Shown: in pieces, positions 53,551 to 62,372 of the stretch
Layout of the letters: each line of letters starts with the position of its first letter
Position numbering within the stretch: the first letter of the stretch is position 1
Source of the DNA: Acidovorax sp. Leaf160
Lineage (GTDB): Bacteria; Pseudomonadota; Gammaproteobacteria; Burkholderiales; Burkholderiaceae_C
Direction of reading: 5' to 3'
DNA length: 64,000 nt
Assembly: GCF_001424265.1 (NCBI RefSeq)
Contig: NZ_LMOV01000001.1
Span: forward strand, 335,873 to 399,872
The notes under the pieces: generated by a model
The model's database searches: none
Seen by the model: the letters and a program-made list of their open reading frames with translations, nothing else
Told to the model about the DNA's origin: nothing
Made by a program: the position numbers and the translations under genes

Positions 53551-54414
53551 TCAGTCGTAGCGCTTGGCGCCCGCCAGCAGTTCGGGCGTTCCCAGCAGCT
53601 GGTTGAGCCCGTCGAACTGCAGCATCTGCGGCCAGTACGGCTCGGTCGTGCCGTGCCGGTGCAGGCTGGCCAGATAGCCTTGCAGCGCATGGCTCAGCGC
53701 GCGCACGGTGCCGCCGGGGAAGATCGCCAGCCGGTAGCCCAGCGCCTGCAGCTCGGCGGCCGGCAGGAGGGGCGTCTTGCCGCCTTCCACCATGTTGGCC
53801 AGCAGCGGCCCGCGCGGCGACAGCCGGGCCAGGGCGGCCGCCATGTCGTCCCGCGTGCGCAGGGCCTCCACGAAGAGCACGTCGGCGCCCGCGTCGGCAT
53901 AGCGGTCCATGCGGTCGAGGGCGGCGTCCAGGCCCTCCACCGCCACGGCATCGGTGCGGGCCACGATGAGCGTGCCGGCGTCCCGCCGGGCATCGCAGGC
54001 GGCGCGGATCTTGCCGGCCATCTCGGCCGCGCCGATCAGCGTCTTGCCGTCCAGGTGGCCGCAGCGCTTGGGGCTGGTCTGGTCCTCCAGCTGGATGGCC
54101 GATGCGCCGGCGCGCTCCAGCAGGCGCACCGTGCGCTGCACGTTGATCGCGTTGCCGAAGCCGGTGTCGGCATCGACGATCAGGTGCAGCGCCTCGTTGC
54201 GCTCGCGGATGGCGGTGGTCACCTGGGCCACGTCGTCCAGCGACAGCAGGCCGATGTCGGGCCGGCCGAGCCGGGTGTAGGCGATGCTGGCGCCGGACAG
54301 GTAGGCGGCGTCGAAGCCGGCCTGCGCGACCAGCAGGGCCGAAAAGGCGTCGTACACGCCGGGCGCGGTGACGATGGCCGGCGACTGCAGGCGGGTCTTG
54401 AGGTCTGTGGTCAT
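53551..54414 (-). CDS. Isocitrate lyase/PEP mutase family lyase
   Basis: 287 residues of a TIM-barrel of the ICL/PEPM superfamily: TAPGVYDAFSALLVAQAGFDAAYLSGASI, metal-binding IVDADTGFGNAINV, the lyase loop QTSPKRCGHLDGKTLIG with the KRCGH catalytic Cys, and IVARTDAVAVEGLDAAL. The KRCGH loop marks C-C lyases (isocitrate, methylisocitrate and 2,3-dimethylmalate lyases), not phosphonomutases. With the LeuCD-type genes upstream, a dimethylmalate-lyase-like or related reaction is likely. Overlaps the LeuD-like gene by ATGA. Confidence 0.9.
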   Translation of the reverse strand: MTTDLKTRLQSPAIVTAPGVYDAFSALLVAQAGFDAAYLSGASIAYTRLGRPDIGLLSLDDVAQVTTAIRERNEALHLIVDADTGFGNAINVQRTVRLLERAGASAIQLEDQTSPKRCGHLDGKTLIGAAEMAGKIRAACDARRDAGTLIVARTDAVAVEGLDAALDRMDRYADAGADVLFVEALRTRDDMAAALARLSPRGPLLANMVEGGKTPLLPAAELQALGYRLAIFPGGTVRALSHALQGYLASLHRHGTTEPYWPQMLQFDGLNQLLGTPELLAGAKRYD

Positions 54415-54950
54415 GGGTGGGGTGCGGGGGCGTGGCTGGCGCGCCGGGCGGCCAGGCGTTTTTCGAGGTGCGGCAGCAGACCGCCGTCCCGGATCATGGC
54501 GACCAGGTGCGCCGGAATGGGCTCGCAGGCCAGCACGCGGCCGGTGGCCAGGTCGTGCACGCGGGCCCGGTCCAGGTCGCAGGCCACCGGGGCGCCCGCG
54601 GCCACGGTGGGCGCGTCGAGGCACACCAGCAGCGGCAGGCCCAGGTTGAAGCCGTTGCGGTAGTAGATGCCCGAGAACGAGCGCGCCACCACGCAGGCCA
54701 CGCCCAGGTGCCGCAGCACCTCGGCCGCCTGCTCGCGCGACGAGCCGGCGCCGAAGTTGCGCCCGGCGAAGACGATGTCGCCCGGCCGCACTTCGGCGGC
54801 GAAGCGCGCATCCACCGACTCCAGGCAATGGCGCGCGATCTTGGCGATGCCGAACTTCATGTAGGCGCCCGGGGCCAGCAGGTCGGTGTTCAGGTCGTCG
54901 CCGAACAGCCAGGCACGGCCCGTGGCGGGCAGGGTGTGCGCCGCGCTCAT
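54411..54950 (-). CDS. Aconitase-superfamily hydratase, small subunit (LeuD-like)
   Basis: 179 residues of the swivel domain: GRAWLFGDDLNTDLLAPGAYMKFG and the family loop VFAGRNFGAGSSREQAAEVLRHLGV, then ARSFSGIYYRNGFNLGLPLL. It pairs with the large subunit 5' of it to hydrate/dehydrate a carboxylic acid. ATGA overlaps on both sides. It is the same class as isopropylmalate, homoaconitate and dimethylmaleate hydratase small subunits. Confidence 0.92.
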   Translation of the reverse strand: MSAAHTLPATGRAWLFGDDLNTDLLAPGAYMKFGIAKIARHCLESVDARFAAEVRPGDIVFAGRNFGAGSSREQAAEVLRHLGVACVVARSFSGIYYRNGFNLGLPLLVCLDAPTVAAGAPVACDLDRARVHDLATGRVLACEPIPAHLVAMIRDGGLLPHLEKRLAARRASHAPAPHP

Positions 54951-56269
54951 TGCAGCATCTCCCGCGGGTCGGCGACGCGACCGGCCACGGCCGATGCGGC
55001 CACCGTCCAGGGCGAGCCCAGGTAGATCTGCGCCTGGGGCGAGCCCATGCGGCCCTGGAAGTTGCGGGCCGTGGTGCTGATGGCCACCACGTCGGGCCCG
55101 AAGGTATGCGCGCCGTAGCCGGCGCAGGCGCCGCAGCTGGTGGGCAGCAGTTCGGCGCCGGCTTCCACCAGGGTGCCGAGCACGCCTTCCGCCTCGGCAC
55201 GCTGCTGGTCCTGCAGGCTGGCCGGCGCCACCAGCAGGCGCACGCCGGCGGCCACCTTGCGGCCCTGCAGCACCTGGGCCGCCATGCGCAGGTCGTCCAG
55301 CTTGGCGCCGGTGCAGGCGCCCACGTAGGCCAGGTTGATGGCCACGCCGGCCAGGTCGGCCGCGTCGCGGCCATGGGCCGGGCTGTGCGGCTCGGCCACC
55401 TGCGGGGCGAGGGCGGCGGCATCGAAGACATGGTCGGCCAGCAGCGGCGCGCCTTCGTCGGTGTGCCAGTGCGCCAGGTCCACGTCGCCGGCGCCGGCGC
55501 GGGCCAGCCAGTCGCGGGTGACTTCGTCGGGCGCCACCAGGCCCGCCTGGGCGCCCAGTTCCGCCGTCATGTTGGAGAGCGTCATGCGCTCCTGCATCGA
55601 CAGCGCCTGCACCGCCGGGCCGGCATATTCCACCGCCTGGTACTGCCCGCCGTCCATGCCGAAGCGGGTGCAGAGAAACAGCATCATGTCCTTGGCGGAC
55701 ACGCCCGGCGCCAGCCGGCCGTTCCAGGCCATGCGCAGGGTGTGCGGCACCTTGAGCCAGATCTCGCCGGTGACCAGCACGCCCAGCATCTCGGTCGCGC
55801 CCACGCCGAACATGTAGGCACCGAAGGCGCCGCCGGTGGGCGAATGGCTGTCGCCGCCCACGGCGAACATGCCGGGCCGCAGGTAGCCCTTTTGCGGCAC
55901 CACCACATGGCAGATGCCTTCGCCGTCGTGGAAGCGCGCCACGCCCGCGCTCTTCACCCAGTCGCGGGCGATCTGCACGATGGCGCGGCTGTCGTCGTCG
56001 TAGGCCGGCACGTAATGGTCGGTGACCACCACCACCTTGTCCGGGTCCCACACCGTCGCGCCCAGGCGGTCGAGCATGGGCTTGACCCGGCGCGGCCCGC
56101 CCGAGTCGTGCATCATGGCCAGATCGACCCGGCAGGTGACGATCTCGCCCGGCGTGACGTGGCCGACGCCGGCAGCGCGGGCCACCAGCTTCTGCGCCAG
56201 GGTCTGCGGAGCGGCCCCAGCCGAAGGGGTCGCAGCAGCAGCAGCGGAAGGGAAGGCGGCGGCGCTCAT
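54947..56269 (-). CDS. Aconitase-superfamily hydratase, large subunit (LeuC-like)
   Basis: 440 residues: KLVARAAGVGHVTPGEIVTCRVDLAMMHD, GGDSHSPTGGAFGAYMFGVGATEM with the first cluster Cys region shifted as in LeuC-like members, YVGACTGAKLDDLRMAA and PTSCGACAGYG carrying the [4Fe-4S] cysteines. Cytoplasmic. With the small subunit it would form a hydratase like dimethylmaleate hydratase (DmdAB) or isopropylmalate isomerase; its placement next to an ICL/PEPM lyase and TctC binder argues for organic-acid catabolism rather than leucine synthesis. Confidence 0.92.
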   Translation of the reverse strand: MSAAAFPSAAAAATPSAGAAPQTLAQKLVARAAGVGHVTPGEIVTCRVDLAMMHDSGGPRRVKPMLDRLGATVWDPDKVVVVTDHYVPAYDDDSRAIVQIARDWVKSAGVARFHDGEGICHVVVPQKGYLRPGMFAVGGDSHSPTGGAFGAYMFGVGATEMLGVLVTGEIWLKVPHTLRMAWNGRLAPGVSAKDMMLFLCTRFGMDGGQYQAVEYAGPAVQALSMQERMTLSNMTAELGAQAGLVAPDEVTRDWLARAGAGDVDLAHWHTDEGAPLLADHVFDAAALAPQVAEPHSPAHGRDAADLAGVAINLAYVGACTGAKLDDLRMAAQVLQGRKVAAGVRLLVAPASLQDQQRAEAEGVLGTLVEAGAELLPTSCGACAGYGAHTFGPDVVAISTTARNFQGRMGSPQAQIYLGSPWTVAASAVAGRVADPREMLQ

Positions 56270-57243
56270 TCCACGCTCGCGCCGGAGGCCTTGATGATCT
56301 TGGCCCAGTCCTGCACGTCCTGCGCCACGAACTTCGCGAACGCGGCGGGCGGCATGTCCACCGTGGTCGCCGCTTCGGTGCGCATGCGCTCCTGGTAGTC
56401 GGGCGACTCGATGGCCTTCTTCACGGCGGCATAGAGCTTCTGCGTCACGTCCGCCGGCATCTGCGCCGGGCCGAACAGGCCGAACCAGGCCATCGACTCG
56501 AAGCCCTTCACCGTCTGCGCGATCGGTGGCACGCCGGCGAACTGCGGCAGCGGCTCGCGGCTGCTCACGCCCAGCAGCTGGATGCTGCCGTTCTTCATGT
56601 GCGGCAGCACGTTGACCGTGCTGGCGAACATCAGGTCCACGGTGCCCGCCAGCACATCGGACAGCGCCGGGCCGGTGCCCTTGTAGGGCACGTTGACGAT
56701 GTCGGTGCCGGTCAGCATCTTGAACTGCTCGCTGGCCAGGTGCAGCGACGAGCCCTGCGCGCCGATGGCGAAGTTCAGCTTGCCCGGGTTGGCCTTGGCA
56801 TAGGCGATGAGCCCGCGCGTGTCGGAGAACGGGGCGCCCCGGCGCGCGATGAGCACGCTGGGCACCTTGGCCACCATGGTGATGGGCGTGAAGTCCTTCA
56901 CCGGATCGAAACCCAGGTTTTTGTAGAGCGTGGCGTTGATGGTGTGGCCGGTGAAGCTCATCAGCAGCGTGGACCCGTCGGCCGGCGCCTTGGCCACATA
57001 GGCCGCGGCGATGTTGCCGCCGGCGCCGGCGCGGTTTTCCACGATCACCGGGCGGCCCAGGGTGTCGCCCATCATGCGGCCGATGACGCGGGCGAGCGTG
57101 TCCGTGGTGCCGCCGGAGGGACTGCCCACGATGAGGGTGATGGGCCTGCCGCCGTCCTGCGCCAGGGCGAATGAGGGTGCCAGCGCGGCGGGCAGGGCGC
57201 AGAGCGCGGCCAGCGCGCAGCGCCGGGTCAGGGCTGTGTTCAT
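56266..57243 (-). CDS. Tripartite tricarboxylate transporter substrate-binding protein (TctC/Bug family)
   Basis: 325 residues with a signal peptide (about 1-28, ending PSFALAQ) and the TctC fold: [60 protein letters not shown]. Bug-family proteins bind carboxylates in the periplasm and are expanded in Comamonadaceae and Bordetella. No TctA/TctB membrane genes are adjacent, so it would use a distant transporter or act in sensing. First gene of the minus-strand operon; GGAGA lies about 10 bases before the ATG; ATGA overlap with the LeuC-like gene. Confidence 0.93.
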   Translation of the reverse strand: MNTALTRRCALAALCALPAALAPSFALAQDGGRPITLIVGSPSGGTTDTLARVIGRMMGDTLGRPVIVENRAGAGGNIAAAYVAKAPADGSTLLMSFTGHTINATLYKNLGFDPVKDFTPITMVAKVPSVLIARRGAPFSDTRGLIAYAKANPGKLNFAIGAQGSSLHLASEQFKMLTGTDIVNVPYKGTGPALSDVLAGTVDLMFASTVNVLPHMKNGSIQLLGVSSREPLPQFAGVPPIAQTVKGFESMAWFGLFGPAQMPADVTQKLYAAVKKAIESPDYQERMRTEAATTVDMPPAAFAKFVAQDVQDWAKIIKASGASVE

Positions 57244-57432
57244 GTTGCTTGTCTCCGTCTTTCGTTTGTTCGTTCGTTCTCGTGGAAGGCCCATCCTAGG
57301 CAGCCTGGCTGCGGCTTTCAATGGAACCTGCTGGTCCCATCGGGCAGACCAGAGGGCGGCCGACCGGCGCAGACGGCGGGCGTGGCCTTTGGCCTACGCG
57401 GCTCGGCAGTGCGGCGCGGTGTAATCGCGGCC

Positions 57433-60432
57433 ATGGAATCGAGCGACGCCGACACCCCGGGCTCCCGCCCGCCGCGCCGGGGCGCTGCGCAGCAAGCCGT
57501 GGCCCGGTGGATGGCGTTGCGCGGCTGGAAGCCCTTCGCCTTCCAGCGCGAGGTGTGGCGCGCACTGGCCCAAGGCCGCAGCGGCCTGCTGCATGCCACC
57601 ACCGGCGCGGGCAAGACCTATGCGGTGTGGCTGGGCGCGCTGCAGGCCTTCGCCGACCAGCGCCCACCACTGAAATCCAAGTCAAAACAGGCTGTAGCGC
57701 TGGAATCACGGGCGCGGGTAGCTATCGAAACAATAGCGAAGACGCGCCGGCCCACGCCGGAGCCGCTGACCGTGCTGTGGCTCACGCCCATGCGCGCCCT
57801 GGCGGCCGACACGCTGCGCGCCCTGCAGACGCCGCTGGACGCGCTGGCGCCCGAGCACCCGGTGCTGGCCCGCTGGACGGCCGGCGCCCGCACCGGCGAC
57901 ACCGCCAGCGGCGAGCGCAGCGCGCAGTCGCGCCGCCTGCCGACCGTGCTGGTGACCACGCCCGAGAGCCTGTCGCTGCTGCTGGCGCGCGCCGATGCGC
58001 GCGAGACGCTGTCCACCGTGCAGCTGGTGGTGGCCGACGAATGGCACGAGCTGCTGGGCAACAAGCGCGGGGTGCAGGTGCAGCTGGCGATCGCCCGGCT
58101 GCGCGGCTGGAACCCGGCGCTGCGTATCTGGGGCATGTCGGCCACGCTGGGCAACCTGCCCGAGGCCATGCACACCCTGCTGGGCGACGGGCAGGCCGAG
58201 GGCGCGGGCGGCGCGGGCGTGCTGGTGCAGGGCAAGGTCGACAAGCGGCTGGTGGTGGACACGCTGCTGCCCGACCACCCGGAGCGCTTCTCGTGGGCCG
58301 GGCACCTGGGCCTGTCGATGCTGCCGGCGGTGGTGCGCGAGCTGGCCTCGTCCGGCACCACGCTGGTGTTCGTCAACGTCCGCTCGCAGGCCGAGGTCTG
58401 GTACAAGGCCATCCTCGATGCGCGGCCCGACTGGGCGGGCGAGCTGGCCATCCACCACGGCTCGCTGGACCGGGGCGTGCGCGAATGGGTGGAAGCGGGG
58501 CTCAAGGCCGGCCAGCTGCGCGCCGTGGTCTGCACCAGCAGTCTCGACCTGGGCGTGGACTTCCTGCCGGTCGAGCGGGTGCTGCAGATCGGCTCGCCCA
58601 AGGGCGTGGCGCGGCTGCTGCAGCGCGCCGGGCGTTCCGGCCACGCGCCGGGCCGGGCCTCGCGCATCACGCTGGTGCCCACCCACAGCCTGGAGCTGGT
58701 GGAAGCCGCCGGTGCCCGCGCGGCCGTGCAGGCCGGCCAGGTGGAGATGCGCGCCAGCCCGCGCCGGCCCATCGACGTGCTGGTGCAGCACCTGGTGACC
58801 GTGGCGCTGGGCGGCGGCTTCGAGCCCGAGGCGCTGTATGCGGAAGTGCGCGGCACCGCGGCCTACCGCGACCTGCCGCGCGACGTCTGGCAGTGGTGCC
58901 TGGACTTCGTGCACCGCGGCGGCCCGTCGCTCGCCGCCTATCCCGACTACCAGCGCGTGGCCCCCGACGAAGACGGCGTGTGGCGCGTGCCCAGCGCCCG
59001 GCTGGCGCGCCGGCACCGCGCCAACATCGGCACCATCGTGAGCGATGCGAGCATGGTCGTGCAGGTGCTGCACGGCGCGCGGCTGGGCACCATGGAGGAG
59101 AGCTTCCTCTCGCGCCTCTCGCCGGGCGACTGCTTCGTCTTTGCCGGCAACGTGCTGGAGATGGTCAAGATCGAGGACATGACGGCCTACGTGCGCCGGG
59201 CCGCGCGGGGCCGCCCCACGGTGCCGCGCTGGGGCGGCTCGCGCATGCCGCTTTCCACCGTGCTGGCCGACTTCGTGGTGCGCCAGCTGGCGCAGGCGGC
59301 CGAGGGCGACTACAGCGGCCCCGAGATGCGCTGCGTGCGCCCGCTGCTGGAAGTGCAGCAGCGCTGGTCCGCCTTGCCCACGCCCGGCACGCTGCTGGCC
59401 GAGACGCTGCGCACGCGCGAAGGCTGGCACCTCTTTCTCTACCCCTTCGCCGGCCGGCATGCCCACACCGGCCTGGCCAGCCTGTTCGCCTGGCGTGCGG
59501 CGCAGGGCGAGGCCGGTACCTTCTCCATCGCCGTCAACGACTACGGCCTGGAACTGCTGAGCGCCACCGAACGCGACTGGGCCGCGCTGCTGCCCGAGCT
59601 GTTGCGCGCCGACCCCGTCGATCCTGCCGCCGCGCCTGCGCCCGGCCTGCCCGCGGACGAGGCCCTGGCCATTCGCAATACCGCCAACGCCCCCGCCGAA
59701 GCGCCGGCCACCGACGCCGCGCGGCAGGCCCTGCTGCACGAACTGCTGGCCAGCCTCAACGCCACGGAGATGGCGCGGCGGCGCTTCCGCGAGATCGCCC
59801 GCGTCTCCGGCCTGATCTTCCAGAGCCATCCGGGCGAGCGCCGCAGCGCGCGCCAGCTGCAGGCGTCGTCACAGCTCTTCTTCGAGGTGTTCCGCAAGTA
59901 CGACAACGCCAACATGCTGCTGCGCCAGGCCGACGAGGAGGTGCTGAGCCAGGAACTGGACGTGGCCCAGCTGCTGGCCGCGCTGCGCCGCATGCAGCAC
60001 CAGCGCCTGGAAGTGCGCTCGCTGGTGCGGCCCAGCCCGTTCGCCTTTCCGCTGATGGTGGAGCGCTTCCGCGAAAAGCTCACCAACGAACACCTGGCCG
60101 ACCGCATCGCCCGCATGCTGGCGCAGCTCGACAGCGCCGCCGACGCCCCCGCCGGCAAGGCGCAGGCCGCGCCGCCGCCGCAGGACGTGGTGCCGCCCGA
60201 TCCGCCGCAACGTCCCGCGAAGCGCAAGCCGCGCGTCCAGGCGGCGCGCCCCGGATCGGCGCCCGACCCAGTGGCCCCGGAGCAGGGCGAGCCCACGGAG
60301 CTGCAGGCGGCTGCGGCCACGGTGCGGCGGATGCTCGATTTTTCGCTCACCAGCGCTGACGGGCCGGAAGCCGGCCGCAGCCAGCGCCAGCGCCGCGTGC
60401 GCAAGCCCTCGCGGCCTTTGCCGCCCCTCTGA
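57433..60432 (+). CDS. Ligase-associated DEXH-box helicase (Lhr-like)
   Basis: 999 residues. Walker [18 protein letters not shown] near 53-69, the DEXH motif [66 protein letters not shown] (motifs IV-VI), then the long Lhr-type C-terminal region. It is the helicase of the four-gene repair cassette. Residues about 79-103 ([14 protein letters not shown] and on) are coded by an inverted dispersed repeat read in frame. The start at 57433 fits [10 protein letters not shown]; an upstream in-frame ATG at 57382 is less likely. The PdeM gene starts 31 bp downstream. Confidence 0.95.
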   Translation: MESSDADTPGSRPPRRGAAQQAVARWMALRGWKPFAFQREVWRALAQGRSGLLHATTGAGKTYAVWLGALQAFADQRPPLKSKSKQAVALESRARVAIETIAKTRRPTPEPLTVLWLTPMRALAADTLRALQTPLDALAPEHPVLARWTAGARTGDTASGERSAQSRRLPTVLVTTPESLSLLLARADARETLSTVQLVVADEWHELLGNKRGVQVQLAIARLRGWNPALRIWGMSATLGNLPEAMHTLLGDGQAEGAGGAGVLVQGKVDKRLVVDTLLPDHPERFSWAGHLGLSMLPAVVRELASSGTTLVFVNVRSQAEVWYKAILDARPDWAGELAIHHGSLDRGVREWVEAGLKAGQLRAVVCTSSLDLGVDFLPVERVLQIGSPKGVARLLQRAGRSGHAPGRASRITLVPTHSLELVEAAGARAAVQAGQVEMRASPRRPIDVLVQHLVTVALGGGFEPEALYAEVRGTAAYRDLPRDVWQWCLDFVHRGGPSLAAYPDYQRVAPDEDGVWRVPSARLARRHRANIGTIVSDASMVVQVLHGARLGTMEESFLSRLSPGDCFVFAGNVLEMVKIEDMTAYVRRAARGRPTVPRWGGSRMPLSTVLADFVVRQLAQAAEGDYSGPEMRCVRPLLEVQQRWSALPTPGTLLAETLRTREGWHLFLYPFAGRHAHTGLASLFAWRAAQGEAGTFSIAVNDYGLELLSATERDWAALLPELLRADPVDPAAAPAPGLPADEALAIRNTANAPAEAPATDAARQALLHELLASLNATEMARRRFREIARVSGLIFQSHPGERRSARQLQASSQLFFEVFRKYDNANMLLRQADEEVLSQELDVAQLLAALRRMQHQRLEVRSLVRPSPFAFPLMVERFREKLTNEHLADRIARMLAQLDSAADAPAGKAQAAPPPQDVVPPDPPQRPAKRKPRVQAARPGSAPDPVAPEQGEPTELQAAAATVRRMLDFSLTSADGPEAGRSQRQRRVRKPSRPLPPL
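57669..57739. repeat. Dispersed Comamonadaceae-type repeat, copy 3 (inverted, inside the helicase gene)
   Basis: The reverse complement reads CGCTATTGTTTCGATAGCTA, then CCAGCGCTACAGCCTG and TTGACTTGGATTT, aligning along its length with copies 1 and 2. It lies between helicase motif I and the next conserved segment and adds about 24 in-frame residues. Confidence 0.7.
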
Positions 60433-60463
60433 GGGGCCTCTGCCCGACCGCTACCATCGCTGA

Positions 60464-61165
60464 ATGCTTTTCGGATCCGAGACGTTGTCCCCCGCTGCGC
60501 TGATCGGCGCGCATGCCACCACCCTCGCCGGCGAGCCGGTCCATCTGCTGGCGGGCCATGCCGTGTGGTGGCCGGCGGGCGCCACCGTGTTCGTGGCCGA
60601 CGTGCACCTGGGCAAGGCTGCCACCTTCCGGGCACGGGGCATTCCCGTGCCCGGAGGCACCACGCAGGACAACCTGGCGCGGCTGACGGCGCTGCTGCAC
60701 GGCCTGCCGGCGCGGCGCCTGGTGGTGCTGGGCGACTTCCTCCACGCCGCCGAGGCGCACACGCCCACGCTGCGCGCGGCGCTTGCCGACTGGCGCGACC
60801 AGCACGCGGCGGTCGACATGGTGCTGGTGCGCGGCAACCACGACAGCCATGCGGGCGACCCGCCGCCGGGCCTGGGCATCGCGGTGGTGGACGAGCCCTG
60901 GTGCGCGGGCCCGTTCGCCTGCTGCCACCACCCGCAGTCGCACGCCACCCACCATGTGCTGGCAGGCCATGTGCATCCGGCCACGGTGCTGTGGGGCCCC
61001 GGGCGGGACGCCTTGCGCCTGCCGTGCTTCGCCGTCGCGCCACGGCTCACGCTGCTGCCCGCCTTCGGCAGCTTCACCGGCGCTGCCACGCTGCCGCCGC
61101 AGGCCGACCGCCGGCTCTTCGCCGTGGGCGGCGGGCGGGTCTGGCCCGTGCCGCCCGGGCGCTGA
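60464..61165 (+). CDS. pdeM: Ligase-associated phosphoesterase PdeM
   Basis: 233 residues of the calcineurin-like metallophosphoesterase fold: TVFVADVHLGKAATFRARGIPVPGGTTQDNL, LVVLGDFLHA, VLVRGNHDSHAGD and HHVLAGHVHPATVL supply the metal-binding D-x-H, GD, GNHD and GHxH motifs. It is the fourth part of the ligase-associated repair cassette. It follows the helicase by 31 bp and precedes ku by 89 bp, all on the same strand. Confidence 0.94.
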   Translation: MLFGSETLSPAALIGAHATTLAGEPVHLLAGHAVWWPAGATVFVADVHLGKAATFRARGIPVPGGTTQDNLARLTALLHGLPARRLVVLGDFLHAAEAHTPTLRAALADWRDQHAAVDMVLVRGNHDSHAGDPPPGLGIAVVDEPWCAGPFACCHHPQSHATHHVLAGHVHPATVLWGPGRDALRLPCFAVAPRLTLLPAFGSFTGAATLPPQADRRLFAVGGGRVWPVPPGR

Positions 61166-61254
61166 GCGCGCGGCCTTCCGCGTCCCTCCGCCGTCCTACA
61201 GGAGCCTGCGGGGCCGGGTGCTAATTTGCCCCTCGCAGCTTCTGGAGACACCCC

Positions 61255-62358
61255 ATGGCAGACGACGACGGCAAGGCCCCCACATCGACCCGCACCCTCT
61301 GGAGGGGCGCCATCAGCTTCGGGCTGGTGCACGTGCCGGTGGGGCTCTATGCGGCCACGCAGAATTCCGGCATCGACTTCGACTGGCTCGACAAGCGTTC
61401 GATGGAGCCGGTGGGCTACAAGCGCATCAACAAGATCACCGGCAAGGAGATCACGGCCGCCAACATCGTCAAGGGCGTGGAATACGAAGACGGGCGCTAT
61501 GTGGTGCTGTCGCCCGAGGAGATCGAGGCGGCCTTCCCCAAGACCACGCAGACTATCGAGATCGAGGCCTTCCTCGACGCCGACGAGATTCCGTTCGTCT
61601 ACCTGGAGCGGCCCTACTACACGGCTCCGCTCAAGCGCGGCGAGAAGGTCTACGCGCTGCTGCGCGAGGCGCTGCGCAAGACCAACAAGGTGGGCGTGGC
61701 CAAGGTGGTCATCCAGACCAAGCAGCATCTGGCGGTGCTCATCCCCTGCGGCCGGGCGCTCATCCTGAACCTGCTGCGCTGGGGCGGCGAGATCCGCTCG
61801 TTCGAGCAGTTGAACCTTCCGCCCCTGGGCGCGAAGGCGGCCGGCATCCGCGATGCGGAGATGACCATGGCCACGCAGCTGATCGACGACATGACCCAGG
61901 GCTGGAACGCCGACCAGTTCCGCAATTCGTTCGCCGAGGAAATCCACAAGCTGGTGCAGACCAAGGCCGAGGCGGGCGACATCGCCGACGTGGTGAAGGC
62001 TGCCGCGCAGGAGACCGCGCCCGCCAGCGCCGACGTGCTCGATCTCACCGCGCTGCTCAGGCGCAGCCTGGAGGGCGGCAAGGGCAGGAAGGGCGGCGGC
62101 AGCGGCAAGGGCGCCGCGGACCCGGAGGCGGATGAAGACGCCGCAGCAAAAGAGGCCGGGAAGAAGACCGCCAGCCGGGGCGGCAAGTCCGCCTCGGTGA
62201 CCGACCTGCCCCGCAAGGCCGCCGCCAAGAAGGCTGCGCCCGCGGCGAAGAAGGCCGCCGCTGCCAGGAAGGCTCCCGCCAAGAAGGCCGCTGGCGCTGC
62301 CAAGGCGAAGAGCCGCAGCCCCGCGCCAGCGAAGAAGCCCGCCCGCCGGGCGGCCTGA
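61255..62358 (+). CDS. ku: Non-homologous end-joining protein Ku
   Basis: 367 residues. The bacterial Ku core (about 10-265) starts TRTLWRGAISFGLVHVPVGLYAATQN and contains DWLDKRSMEPVGYKRINKITGKEI, RPYYTAPLKRGEKVYALLREAL and GWNADQFRNSFAEEIHKLVQTK. It forms a homodimeric ring on double-strand ends and recruits LigD. The last 100 residues are a Lys/Ala-rich tail (KKAAPAAKKAAAARKAPAKK-type repeats) of the kind that helps DNA binding. Its stop is 14 bp before the ligD start. Confidence 0.97.
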   Translation: MADDDGKAPTSTRTLWRGAISFGLVHVPVGLYAATQNSGIDFDWLDKRSMEPVGYKRINKITGKEITAANIVKGVEYEDGRYVVLSPEEIEAAFPKTTQTIEIEAFLDADEIPFVYLERPYYTAPLKRGEKVYALLREALRKTNKVGVAKVVIQTKQHLAVLIPCGRALILNLLRWGGEIRSFEQLNLPPLGAKAAGIRDAEMTMATQLIDDMTQGWNADQFRNSFAEEIHKLVQTKAEAGDIADVVKAAAQETAPASADVLDLTALLRRSLEGGKGRKGGGSGKGAADPEADEDAAAKEAGKKTASRGGKSASVTDLPRKAAAKKAAPAAKKAAAARKAPAKKAAGAAKAKSRSPAPAKKPARRAA

Positions 62359-62372
62359 GGGGCAGGCGCGCC

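Noticed and set aside
57331-57352. CTGGTC/GACCAG inverted repeat as a possible GntR (UTRA) operator
   Set aside because: Half-sites resemble those of DasR/YvoA, but the 10-bp spacer is too wide and no second copy lies near the GntR gene. Kept only as a weak lead.
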